DNA of 33,721 bases, from the IMG/VR virus record IMGVR_UViG_3300032249_000545, positions 1 to 33,721 of that record; one strand, given 5' to 3'. The stretch comes from a virus. Each line of letters starts with the position of its first letter. The stretch's first letter is position 1. Under the pieces are notes generated by a model. That model was given only the letters and a program-made list of their open reading frames with translations. It was not told the origin of the DNA and did not search any database. Of this stretch, positions 8,084 through 15,831 are shown piece after piece. The position numbers and the translations under genes were made by a program.

Positions 8084-8651
8084 CGGAAATCTTCCAATAG
8101 GAAATCCAGTGGCGATTGGTATTGACCAGTCGCTCACTGGGTTTGCCTTTTCTGCTGTAAGCACTTTAGAACCAATCAAACATTTAACGTGGGTATACAA
8201 ATCTCCGTATTTTGGTATTGAGAGACTTGTTGATATTAGGCAATGGTTAAATGAACATCTTGAATACATAGAGGAACAAGGTTGCATTATTCAAGACATT
8301 GCTATGGAAGGCACGGTGCTTGCCAGCCATGCCGCACTGATACTGGGAGAACTGTCTGCTGTAGTTCGTATGGCAATCCATGATTTTTTTGAAGAAGATG
8401 ACGACAGACGCTACCCATTAAAAGTTCCGCCCATGACATTGAAAAAGTACGCATCGGGTAAAGGAAACTCAAAGAAACAAGAGATGCTCTTACAAATCTA
8501 CAAGAGATGGGGCGTTGAGTTTAATGACGATAACGCAGCCGATGCTTATGCACTGGCAAGATTGGCTGCCGAGTCTCATATTGATGCCACAGAATTGGCT
8601 GTAATTGAGCAAATGAAAGATGCTAAATACCGAGACCAACCACGGATTTAG
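8049..8651 (+). CDS. ruvC-like: RuvC-like Holliday junction resolvase
   Basis: A 200-residue RNase H-fold nuclease. The acidic active site is visible: D26 in AIGIDQSLTGFAF, E87 in IAMEGT, and D161/D165 in NDDNAADAYALA. KKQEMLLQIYKRWG before the last motif is typical of RuvC. It resolves four-way junctions into linear duplexes, needed before DNA packaging. The start is uncertain: ATG 8049 or GTG 8064, the latter with a good AGAGAGAG ribosome site. It ends the replication block. Confidence 0.88.
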   Translation: MRESAVPTKLIDGNLPIGNPVAIGIDQSLTGFAFSAVSTLEPIKHLTWVYKSPYFGIERLVDIRQWLNEHLEYIEEQGCIIQDIAMEGTVLASHAALILGELSAVVRMAIHDFFEEDDDRRYPLKVPPMTLKKYASGKGNSKKQEMLLQIYKRWGVEFNDDNAADAYALARLAAESHIDATELAVIEQMKDAKYRDQPRI

Positions 8652-8704
8652 CCTTACCCTTTAGGTCGGGAGTGGCACACTAAACCGAACCAAAGGACTA
8701 ACAA

Positions 8705-8995
8705 TTGAATACAGAAGAAGTAATCTCTGCTGACGAACCGTTCCTACGAGTCAGTGCATCGTCAAACCCACAAAGCGTAGCCTCGGCTATCGCACACGCT
8801 ATTTATGATAAGAACGAAGTTAAACTTCGTGCAGTAGGTGCTGGAGCCGTAAATCAAGCAGTAAAAGCCATGGCAATTGCCAGTGGGTACGTTGCTCCAC
8901 GAGGAATGCGTATCTATAACATCCCTGGATTCACAACAATTGAGTCTCGTGATGGAGAAATTAGCGCCATTGTTTTTAGCATTCACACCTTCTAA
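8705..8995 (+). CDS. spoVS-like: SpoVS-family (Alba-like) protein
   Basis: A 96-residue protein, slightly longer than bacterial SpoVS (about 86). The run LRVSASSNPQSVASAIAHAI, then VGAGAVNQAVKAMAIASGYV and RGMRIYNIPGFTTI, follows SpoVS almost position by position. SpoVS is a small nucleic-acid-binding protein needed for late sporulation in Bacillus. The TTG start has AAAGGA at a good distance. Its job in a phage is unknown; nucleoid or RNA binding is plausible. Confidence 0.88.
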   Translation: MNTEEVISADEPFLRVSASSNPQSVASAIAHAIYDKNEVKLRAVGAGAVNQAVKAMAIASGYVAPRGMRIYNIPGFTTIESRDGEISAIVFSIHTF

Positions 8996-9032
8996 TTCAG
9001 CCGTATCCTTGTACCAAGATTAAGGAGTTACT

Positions 9033-9488
9033 ATGGCAAGATGGACAGATTTAGGTCACGCCATGCGTCGTCGCATGGGCGCATCCTCTAACCACCACGA
9101 AGCGACAGGAAATAGCATGAGCAGAAATCACATGACACCAGAAGAAGTTATTGCATCCGCAGAACACGCTAACAGCGCACGTCGCTATGTTGGTCAAATG
9201 TCTAACGTTGCTAACATGAGCGGTGCACCACTTAAGGGCAAGTTAATGCCTAAGAAGAACACACAAGCAGGCGACCCAACAATTGCTAACAAAGCAAATC
9301 GCAAAAACATGCTTGCAGGAGATGCAGCACAGTCTGAGCGTATGGGTGCTCGCTACTCAGTAGGTGCGTCTTTTCCAGCAGTTCATTCAATTGAAGCAAC
9401 AGCAACTTTGGCTAACTCAAAGATTGTTCCTTCTGTTTCAGGTAGAAATGCACCGAACTTTAACTACGGGATGACAACCGAGTACTAA
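9033..9488 (+). CDS. Hypothetical basic protein
   Basis: A 151-residue protein rich in Ala, Asn, Met and basic residues, with little sign of a hydrophobic core; much of it may be disordered. RBS AAGGAG at 9021-9026 precedes ATG 9033 by 6 nt. It opens the run of small unknown genes at 9.0-14.0 kb. No family recognised. A small virion-associated or DNA-binding protein is possible. Confidence 0.65.
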   Translation: MARWTDLGHAMRRRMGASSNHHEATGNSMSRNHMTPEEVIASAEHANSARRYVGQMSNVANMSGAPLKGKLMPKKNTQAGDPTIANKANRKNMLAGDAAQSERMGARYSVGASFPAVHSIEATATLANSKIVPSVSGRNAPNFNYGMTTEY

Positions 9489-9489
9489 G

Positions 9490-9726
9490 ATGTCAATCTC
9501 ATCATCACAGTTTGGGGATACAGCGCCAGACGTTGATATCCCCTTGTCATTAAGTAGTTCAACACTGGGTTCTGCTGCAGGCGCTACCGCATGGCGTAAC
9601 AGAGGGCTTGCTGGTGGACGCCCAATGGCATACTCAAAACGTACCGCTGGAACAACTTATAAGTTTGACGACGACAATTCTCCTGCAATTCCAAAATCAG
9701 ATAAGGGAATGGGTCGTAACGGATAA
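9490..9726 (+). CDS. Hypothetical protein, Ser/Gly-rich
   Basis: A 78-residue Ser/Gly-rich protein starting 1 nt after the previous stop; its own stop overlaps the next start (TAATG). It contains MAYSKRTAGTTYKFDDDNSP, with no recognisable domain. Probably disordered. Confidence 0.6.
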   Translation: MSISSSQFGDTAPDVDIPLSLSSSTLGSAAGATAWRNRGLAGGRPMAYSKRTAGTTYKFDDDNSPAIPKSDKGMGRNG

Positions 9727-10337
9727 TGTCAGATAACCGCCCAGTCATTAGCGATATTCAGTTTGCTCACCTTCCAGGTGGCTCTCGTGAGATTGCAACT
9801 GGTAAAACAGGAAAAGGTGCTGGGTATTACGTGTCTCGTGACCCCCGTGTTCCTGTAAGCATGGGTGGAAGTCCAGAAGTTATTGGTGGTCTAACTGACC
9901 CAAATGCAGTTAGAGAACACATGCGTGAAATTAAAGGTATTGCTGAAAAAGTTGTACCAACTGGCTGGATGCGTGCTCGTGGCGCAACCGCTGCAGAGAG
10001 TGCAAATGTTCACCAAGGAATTTGGCAAGATGAAGATAGTAAGAAAACTTATTTAGATGTATCTGACCGCATTGGCGGACGTGCTTCTCGTTCTTCATTA
10101 GAAGAAGCGTTGAATCGTGGAATTAACCAAAAACAATTAGGTATTTATGCAGCAGGAACTGGCAGAACACTCACTACACATTTCCAAGATTCAGTTACAG
10201 GCGCAAAGAGCGTTAATCCAGCAGCAGAAATGACTCTTGGTTATCTTCAAAAACAACGTGAAGAGAGCGCTCAGCGTCGTAAAATAACACCACAATATAA
10301 AGCAGAGGCGCTAGAAGCACTTAAGCAGGCCAAATAA
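9726..10337 (+). CDS. Hypothetical protein
   Basis: A 203-residue soluble, basic protein with no signal peptide or membrane segment. The middle (DEDSKKTYLDVSDRIGG, then EALNRGINQKQLGIYAAGTG) looks folded and the C-terminus is a charged helix. Both ends overlap neighbours by one base (TAATG). No family recognised. Confidence 0.65.
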   Translation: MSDNRPVISDIQFAHLPGGSREIATGKTGKGAGYYVSRDPRVPVSMGGSPEVIGGLTDPNAVREHMREIKGIAEKVVPTGWMRARGATAAESANVHQGIWQDEDSKKTYLDVSDRIGGRASRSSLEEALNRGINQKQLGIYAAGTGRTLTTHFQDSVTGAKSVNPAAEMTLGYLQKQREESAQRRKITPQYKAEALEALKQAK

Positions 10338-10870
10338 TGCCTGGAAGTACAAATAATTTTTCTGCATCGCAGAACTGGCAATCGCTAGGTGGCGGTGGAT
10401 TAAACGGATACAACAATCAAGGTGGTGCAGGAACTCCTGTAGCAAGAGATACCCTTGATTCTCTCCGTATTGGTATTGGACGAGTTCCATCTGCGGAATA
10501 TCCAGATGGTTACCTTGGCACTATCCGCTCACGTCGTGATGACCGTTTGTTGGATAGCATCAAGTCACGTGTCAACCAAAAAGCCTATCAACGTGGTGTT
10601 CACAAAGGTGAACGCATCGAACCCTCTATGTACTACTGGCCTGAGCAAGTTCACCCAATGATGGGAATTGAGCGTCAAATGAAGGCACGCCAAGTAAACA
10701 TCAATGGCGGTGTTGTTTACCAATCAGAGCGTAGCGCTCCACAAATATCTCTTACTCCAGCACCTCACCTTGTTAATGATGGTAAAGCCAACACACAGGC
10801 TAACCAACCAGGCACAATCGATGAGCGTCGCAAAGCAATGATGGCTTATTTGAAACCAGCGTGGCGATAA
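10337..10870 (+). CDS. Hypothetical protein with Gly/Asn-rich N-terminus
   Basis: A 177-residue protein. Residues 1-35 are Gly/Asn/Ser-rich and probably flexible. Residues 55-100 contain the conserved-looking DGYLGTIRSRRDDRLLDSIK and YYWPEQVHP. Stop overlaps the next ATG (TAATG). No family assigned; a virion component is one possibility. Confidence 0.6.
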   Translation: MPGSTNNFSASQNWQSLGGGGLNGYNNQGGAGTPVARDTLDSLRIGIGRVPSAEYPDGYLGTIRSRRDDRLLDSIKSRVNQKAYQRGVHKGERIEPSMYYWPEQVHPMMGIERQMKARQVNINGGVVYQSERSAPQISLTPAPHLVNDGKANTQANQPGTIDERRKAMMAYLKPAWR

Positions 10871-11505
10871 TGCCATTTGGAGTAAATGAACAAGGTCGTT
10901 GGGACCCAAGTGTTTCTCAACAATTTATGCCTGAACATGTTCAACGTATTATTCAAAAATATCGTGATGCTAATTCAAGTATGGTTGAGGGAGGACATAA
11001 CTGGTACGAAAAAGCCAACAAAATTGCTAATAAACTTGGTAAAGGTGACGTACATAAGGGAGCAGGTATTATCGCTGCTTTATCTCCACAAACAGGTTGG
11101 AGTCGTAATTTAATGATTGCTGGTGAATTGACTAAAACAGGAACAACTCGTCAAACAACTGACAACGTAACTAAAGCACAAAGAATTTTGGCTGGAGAAC
11201 ACCCAGAAGAAGTTTTAGGTAAGGGTGATGGACATAAAGTTCTTAATTTTTACAGAAATATTTCTGACCCTAGCAACCCACATCCTGTAACAATTGACCG
11301 ACATTCACATGACATTTCTGTAGGTATCCCATTTCGTGGAACCAACAAAGATGCTCCAAAAGGTGAAGACCTTGGTTTAGGTGCAAAAGGACGTTATAAT
11401 CATTTTGTTGAAGCACATAGACTTGCAGCAGGTGAACTAGGAATTGACATTCCAAATAAAGTTCAAGCAACTACGTGGGTAACTCATAGAGGAGCAATTG
11501 CATGA
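10870..11505 (+). CDS. Conserved phage protein, DUF7178-like, unknown function
   Basis: A 211-residue protein from ATG 10870 (TAATG with the previous stop); a GTG at 10861 would add three residues. It has a WYEKANKIANKLG helix, GAGIIAALSPQTGWSRN, a Thr-rich helix leading to QRILAGEHPEEVLGKGDGHK, and a VTIDRHSHDI segment. This order recalls an actinobacterial/phage family I remember as DUF7178, which looks helical and may bind DNA. I cannot confirm the family name here. Confidence 0.65.
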   Translation: MPFGVNEQGRWDPSVSQQFMPEHVQRIIQKYRDANSSMVEGGHNWYEKANKIANKLGKGDVHKGAGIIAALSPQTGWSRNLMIAGELTKTGTTRQTTDNVTKAQRILAGEHPEEVLGKGDGHKVLNFYRNISDPSNPHPVTIDRHSHDISVGIPFRGTNKDAPKGEDLGLGAKGRYNHFVEAHRLAAGELGIDIPNKVQATTWVTHRGAIA

Positions 11506-11873
11506 CACAGCATGTAGACGGTCGTTACGACCACACAAAGCCATGGGCAGAATTTCGTTCGCCCATCAATCCTGATAAAGTAGCAAAAAAATATTCTTAC
11601 TATGGTCCATGGGCAACTAACCAAGAGCGTCTGACATCCCAGGCTCTAATGGTCATGAATGTTCCTGGCGCAGATATTCAGGCAATGGTTCGTCCACCTC
11701 TGCCACAGATTCAATTGTTTCCAGCCCGTTTTGGATACGGAAACCGTTCACAGCCTGGTATTGATGATATTGTAACTATCGATAGAAATTACACAGAGCC
11801 ACGAGTTTCTTGGTTCTCTGGTGGTGTATCTGGTTACCAAGCAGCCGAGAGAAATGCGTTGGGTAGCACATAA
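11502..11873 (+). CDS. Hypothetical protein
   Basis: A 123-residue protein rich in aromatic residues and Pro, with KYSYYGPWATNQERLTSQAL and PPLPQIQLFPARFGYG. It overlaps the upstream gene by 4 nt (ATGA) and the downstream start by 1 nt. No membrane segment, no known domain. Confidence 0.6.
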   Translation: MTQHVDGRYDHTKPWAEFRSPINPDKVAKKYSYYGPWATNQERLTSQALMVMNVPGADIQAMVRPPLPQIQLFPARFGYGNRSQPGIDDIVTIDRNYTEPRVSWFSGGVSGYQAAERNALGST

Positions 11874-12400
11874 TGGCTGCCTCTACTACTTTTAATCAAC
11901 TTGGTGGAGGAATGGGTAATGCTAGTTCCATGAGCAGCATGTCTAAAACCTCAAGCATGGGTAACGCATCTATGTCAAAAATGTCATCACCTACATCAAG
12001 TGCTCCAATGAACACTCCAAGTGCTGCTCCTACAATGTCTTTTTCACAGATGCAGGCACAATCGCCTCAAAGAGGTGGGGCACCTATGACCTTGCCTTCT
12101 CCAGGAACTATTACAACTGACAGTATTACAGCGATTAGTGCTGGTAAATATAAGGCTGGAACTCTTGGCGCTTATCAACAAGGTGCAGTCTCTGCTATGA
12201 AAGCCAGCGGTCGTTCACCTGAGTTTATGGCAAAAAATTTAAATCAAGCCACAGCCATGAGAACCCCTGATTGGAACTTACCTTCTGACCAAGCATCAAA
12301 AGCAGGAGCCATGGCGAATTCAGGACGTTCACAATCATTTATTAGGGGTAAACTAGGTCTTGCTCCACACATACCTGTACCAGGAAAGGCAAGTAACTAA
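11873..12400 (+). CDS. Ser/Met-rich low-complexity protein
   Basis: A 175-residue protein. Residues 14-60 are a low-complexity Ser/Met/Thr stretch with repeated SMSK/SMGNAS units. The C-terminal half has two similar helical units: MKASGRSPEFMAKNLNQA and ANSGRSQSFIRGKLGLAP, so SGRS-x-x-F-x-x-x-x-L occurs twice. This may be a small internal repeat for binding a partner. Function unknown. Confidence 0.6.
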   Translation: MAASTTFNQLGGGMGNASSMSSMSKTSSMGNASMSKMSSPTSSAPMNTPSAAPTMSFSQMQAQSPQRGGAPMTLPSPGTITTDSITAISAGKYKAGTLGAYQQGAVSAMKASGRSPEFMAKNLNQATAMRTPDWNLPSDQASKAGAMANSGRSQSFIRGKLGLAPHIPVPGKASN

Positions 12401-12675
12401 TGGCTAATCAAGTTCCAGATAGAGGTGGAGACCCACGTCGTGGTGGTTTCTATAACCTTGCAGTTAATCGACCAGGAACTGGCGATAAAGCGTGGCAAGT
12501 TGATGCGTGGCATGCAAGCAACGAACAGCATCTTGGCCAACACACCTATTGGGGTTCAAGCCGTGAAGATGCTATTGCAGATGCACACAAGCGTATGGCA
12601 GACAAAGGTCGCCTTACTCACGACGTAGAGCCGCAGTATCAAAAGAAGTTTAGAAAGAGCAGGTCATATCTCTAA
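12400..12675 (+). CDS. Hypothetical protein
   Basis: A 91-residue basic protein with AWQVDAWHASNEQHLGQHTY and EDAIADAHKRMADKGRLTH. It has TAATG overlaps at both ends. The strand-turn-helix look (DAWHAS...WGSSREDAIADAH) is like small sandwich-type domains, but no family was recognised. Confidence 0.6.
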   Translation: MANQVPDRGGDPRRGGFYNLAVNRPGTGDKAWQVDAWHASNEQHLGQHTYWGSSREDAIADAHKRMADKGRLTHDVEPQYQKKFRKSRSYL

Positions 12676-12881
12676 TGGGTAAAAGTAACGCAGCAAATTG
12701 GGCAAACCGTTGGGCAAAAGGCGTACCTGACCGTGCTAATGACCCAAAGAGAAAAGGTCTTAAAGCACAACCAGGTGATAACCCTGCATGGAAATGCGAC
12801 AACTGTGGCGGTGTTGGAGCAATGGATTACGCTGGTCAAGGCCGTGTCTGTAATCAATGCGCTTCAAATTTGGGGTTCTAA
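12675..12881 (+). CDS. Small zinc-ribbon protein
   Basis: A 68-residue basic protein ending in a zinc ribbon: C41-x2-C44 (CDNCGG) and C59-x2-C62 (CNQC). Overlapping stop/start on both sides. Probably binds nucleic acid or a protein partner; function unknown. Confidence 0.65.
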   Translation: MGKSNAANWANRWAKGVPDRANDPKRKGLKAQPGDNPAWKCDNCGGVGAMDYAGQGRVCNQCASNLGF

Positions 12882-13081
12882 TGGATGACGGAGATGGCTC
12901 TTTCATAATGGAATTGCAGGCAAAACAAATTGCTCAAAACGCTACCACGTATAATGCATCTGCTCCATGTCCAACCTGTGGAGTCATTATGAATCCAGTA
13001 GAATTTATCAGCAATAGGGGACACTGCCTCTCTTGTCTAACTCAGACAAAGGCAGCACGAGTCAAGGGAAGAATGGCATGA
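12881..13081 (+). CDS. Small zinc-ribbon protein
   Basis: A 66-residue protein starting at ATG 12881 (TAATG with the previous stop), in preference to an in-frame ATG at 12857. Cysteines C30-x2-C33 (CPTC) and C49-x2-C52 (CLSC) make a zinc ribbon, followed by a basic tail. It is the second zinc ribbon in succession. Confidence 0.62.
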   Translation: MDDGDGSFIMELQAKQIAQNATTYNASAPCPTCGVIMNPVEFISNRGHCLSCLTQTKAARVKGRMA

Positions 13082-13254
13082 TGTTTAACGACCGTCGTCA
13101 AACACGCATTCAGAGTGCCAACGAACGTGCACGAGTCAACAATCTCGTAAAGGTTGCTGGCCCTGTATTAAATACAAACTCTCGTAAAGAGTTGTACGCA
13201 CGAGCAACAGAGGCAGTCGACATTGCTGTAGAAGCAAACAGAAAGAAGAAATAA
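13078..13254 (+). CDS. Hypothetical small basic helical protein
   Basis: A 58-residue, very basic and helical protein. ATG 13078 overlaps the upstream stop by 4 nt (ATGA); the in-frame TTG at 13033 is less likely. Possibly DNA-binding by charge only. Confidence 0.55.
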   Translation: MMFNDRRQTRIQSANERARVNNLVKVAGPVLNTNSRKELYARATEAVDIAVEANRKKK

Positions 13255-13255
13255 C

Positions 13256-13456
13256 ATGGCAGTTAACTCATCACGTTCAATGAACGGAAGCCTTAACGAA
13301 GGCGCAACAGATGGCAAGTACCGTAAAGTTCGTCCAGATACAGAAGTAACTGCTGATTCTGCCGACACTCTCGACAACCGTCAGACACTTCATCCATTCT
13401 ATGGTTATGGTTTTGCTACATCTGAATACCCAAACAAAGTGAATCCAGGTAAGTAA
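13256..13456 (+). CDS. Hypothetical small protein
   Basis: A 66-residue hydrophilic protein starting 1 nt after the previous stop. It contains KYRKVRPDTEVTADSADTL and TLHPFYGYGF. No domain recognised. Its last codons overlap an AAGTAACT site at 13451. Confidence 0.55.
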   Translation: MAVNSSRSMNGSLNEGATDGKYRKVRPDTEVTADSADTLDNRQTLHPFYGYGFATSEYPNKVNPGK

Positions 13457-13458
13457 CT

Positions 13459-13734
13459 ATGGGAAGCATGCACGCAGAAGAATACGCAAGTATGAAGGGC
13501 AAGAACAAGGACATGGGTCTTCTTGCACATTTACAAAGTAACTTGTACCCATCAGTTCCAGCATCAATGCTTGGGCCATCAAAACGAGCAATCTCTGCTG
13601 TTAACCGTGGTAAGCACGATTCAAAAATTAAGTTGCCTGATGGCATCACATGGCGTGGACAGAAGTCTGCACCAGCACACGCAATTGTGGAAGGTCATCG
13701 CCTTCACGCTTGGATAAAGGACGAAGAGTACTAA
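13459..13734 (+). CDS. Hypothetical small protein
   Basis: A 91-residue basic protein with HLQSNLYPSVPASMLGPSKR and a C-terminal AIVEGHRLHAWIKDEEY. It is followed by a TAATG overlap with the next gene. No family recognised. Confidence 0.58.
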   Translation: MGSMHAEEYASMKGKNKDMGLLAHLQSNLYPSVPASMLGPSKRAISAVNRGKHDSKIKLPDGITWRGQKSAPAHAIVEGHRLHAWIKDEEY

Positions 13735-13970
13735 TGAAGACGTTAGTTGGTGGTCCAGAGGATTTTGAAAACAAAAAACCTCAAAATAAATTTCAAAAAT
13801 CTCTTCCAGGAAGTGATTACAATAAACATCCTGTAAAAGAACCTATGGATTCCTCTTTAATGCAATCAAATTACCCTTCTGTTAAACCAAAACCAACTCG
13901 TTCGATGCAGTTTCATACCTCTGTAAGCAAGCAAAAAGGCCCTAAATTAAATTGGGAACATAAACCATAG
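13734..13970 (+). CDS. Hypothetical small Lys/Pro-rich protein
   Basis: A 78-residue, Lys/Pro/Asn-rich and probably disordered protein. ATG 13734 overlaps the previous stop; a longer frame from 13650 lies in the upstream gene and is rejected. Last gene of the 9.0-14.0 kb cassette; a 64-nt gap follows. Confidence 0.55.
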   Translation: MKTLVGGPEDFENKKPQNKFQKSLPGSDYNKHPVKEPMDSSLMQSNYPSVKPKPTRSMQFHTSVSKQKGPKLNWEHKP

Positions 13971-14034
13971 TTTAAGACCCACACAGGGGTAAAAAGTCAT
14001 AGGTTAGTCTCCAAGGAACACCATAAGGAGCACT

Positions 14035-14583
14035 ATGAGTAACGTACCAATTTTGGGACAAAAACCCCAAGAACAAGAACCTATGTTCAGGCTGTTATTT
14101 TGCCTTGTCTGTCAAACGCTAGAAGAACTTCCACCGTATGACGGTGACCCTGAACTTGACATGCTGTTGGCTGTTGCATGTGAGAACCACGTATTTCCTT
14201 CAGGAGAACCACACAAAGGCAAATTATTTGTACTGCCATTACGTTCATGGGCAGATACAAAATCAAAGCAAGAAATTATTCGTCAGATTAAAGGTGGCGG
14301 TTCTAAAGGTCTTGCAGAAATTGATGACACATTTTACGAATCACGTTCTATATTTATGGAAGATGCCATGGCTTGTTACAAGGCTCACAATAAGCCAAAA
14401 GATGGCTGTAGTGATTGGCATGATGAAAATAAGATGCTGATTCCTAAGACAGAAAAGGAACGTAGAGCAGAAGGAATGGAAAAGTACAAAGACTCTCCAG
14501 GTCAAAAGACCTATCTATGCGATTTTTGCCCAGTAGCAATCGGCGTAGCACAACGTAAACAAAAACTGATGGGAATGATTTAA
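14035..14583 (+). CDS. Cysteine-rich zinc-binding protein of unknown function
   Basis: A 182-residue protein with several metal-binding pairs: C23-x2-C26 (FCLVCQ), C49-x2-H52, a Cys/His cluster in CYKAHNKPKDGCSDWH, and a final CDFCP pair. A good ribosome site (AAGGAG) precedes ATG 14035. The cysteine arrangement suggests two zinc sites. No family recognised. It begins a block linked by TAATG overlap to the next gene. Confidence 0.68.
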   Translation: MSNVPILGQKPQEQEPMFRLLFCLVCQTLEELPPYDGDPELDMLLAVACENHVFPSGEPHKGKLFVLPLRSWADTKSKQEIIRQIKGGGSKGLAEIDDTFYESRSIFMEDAMACYKAHNKPKDGCSDWHDENKMLIPKTEKERRAEGMEKYKDSPGQKTYLCDFCPVAIGVAQRKQKLMGMI

Positions 14584-14879
14584 TGAGCGAAGAACTTCAC
14601 AAAGTAGCAGCAGGTTATACCGTCCTCCTTGAGTTGGACGGCACCATTACCACACACGCTTTGCCAGCAGATGAGCAAATTCAGCGTCAAGCAACGACGA
14701 TGGATATTTACGCAACCTGTAAAGAACTTGCAACAAATGTAGAAACATATCTTTTGGCTGACAGAGTGGCACAGGCAGTTGTACAGGCTCTTCAACCTGG
14801 CAATCCAAGTGCTGAAATGAAGGAAAAGATTAAAGACGCATTGAGCAATAGGGGCATAGAAACGCCCATAGTCGAATAG
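14583..14879 (+). CDS. Hypothetical helical protein
   Basis: A 98-residue acidic protein with a strand-rich start (VAAGYTVLLELDGTITTHAL) and long helices after residue 30. TAATG overlap with the upstream gene. No family recognised; possibly a small subunit partner of the zinc protein before it. Confidence 0.58.
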   Translation: MSEELHKVAAGYTVLLELDGTITTHALPADEQIQRQATTMDIYATCKELATNVETYLLADRVAQAVVQALQPGNPSAEMKEKIKDALSNRGIETPIVE

Positions 14880-14889
14880 ACTATGAGGT

Positions 14890-15828
14890 ATGAATCGTAA
14901 CGATGGTCTAGGAAACTATGTAGGTCGTGTAGACCTTCATGAGTCCTCTACCTCTTACTTCTCTGCTCCATCGGAAACGCTAGACCCTACCTTGTTTGAT
15001 GACCATCGAATTAAAGGTTGGGTTCGTAACGGTCTTCTCAGTCTTCTGTATGACTTCTTAGGTGAAACCTACCGTCATTCAAATCTCTGGACAACCGTAT
15101 GGCTTGCTGGTTCTGGCGTTTCCTATCAATGGCAGGCACAGCGTGACCCAGCAGACCTTGATGTTCTTATTGGTGTTGATTACATCCAGTTTCGTAGAGC
15201 ACACCCAGAATATCAAGGCCTGACTGACCTTGAAGTCAGCAAGATGTTGAACGAAGATTTTCGTGAGCATTTGCAGCCAGAAACAACTTATTGGAATGGC
15301 TTTGAAGTTACATTTTATGTAAATCCTGGTGCAACAGATATACGCACTATCAATCCTTATGCAGCATACGACTTAACTCACAATGAGTGGACTGTAGTGC
15401 CAACAAAGATAGGCGCACCAAAAAACGCTGTATGGGAAGAACTGGCAAAGAACGACCGTAAAATGGCAGGAGATATTGTTTCTCGCTATTCAAAAGCCAT
15501 TACGGAATTGCACAGCGCAAAGAATGATGCATCACGTCGTAACGCAGAAGCACGTTTACAATCTACATTAATGCAGGGCTCAATGCTCTATGACGACATT
15601 CACCACGCACGTCGCTATGCATTTAGCACAACTGGTCAGGGTTATGGAGATTATTACAACTATAGATGGCAAGCAGGAAAACGTTATGGAACCGTTCCTG
15701 CATTAAAGAAGATGTCTGAGTACTGGGCAGCATACAAAGCGCAACAAGCGACAAGCACATACGGCGTTGAACTGCCTGATACTCAGACCCTAATTAGAAG
15801 AGCAGCAATATACCGAGCAAAAGGATAA
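14890..15828 (+). CDS. Nucleotidyltransferase-fold protein
   Basis: A 312-residue protein. LAGSGVSYQW (G74-S75-G76) followed by DPADLDVLIG (D89, D91) is the GS...DxD core of the Pol-beta-type nucleotidyltransferase superfamily, and GFEVTFYV could be the third strand. Such enzymes transfer a nucleotide to protein, RNA or a small molecule. The C-terminal half is helical. It is in the same reading frame as the next (HAD-like) gene, separated by a single TAA at 15826-15828. Substrate unknown. Confidence 0.75.
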   Translation: MNRNDGLGNYVGRVDLHESSTSYFSAPSETLDPTLFDDHRIKGWVRNGLLSLLYDFLGETYRHSNLWTTVWLAGSGVSYQWQAQRDPADLDVLIGVDYIQFRRAHPEYQGLTDLEVSKMLNEDFREHLQPETTYWNGFEVTFYVNPGATDIRTINPYAAYDLTHNEWTVVPTKIGAPKNAVWEELAKNDRKMAGDIVSRYSKAITELHSAKNDASRRNAEARLQSTLMQGSMLYDDIHHARRYAFSTTGQGYGDYYNYRWQAGKRYGTVPALKKMSEYWAAYKAQQATSTYGVELPDTQTLIRRAAIYRAKG

Positions 15829-15831
15829 AAA

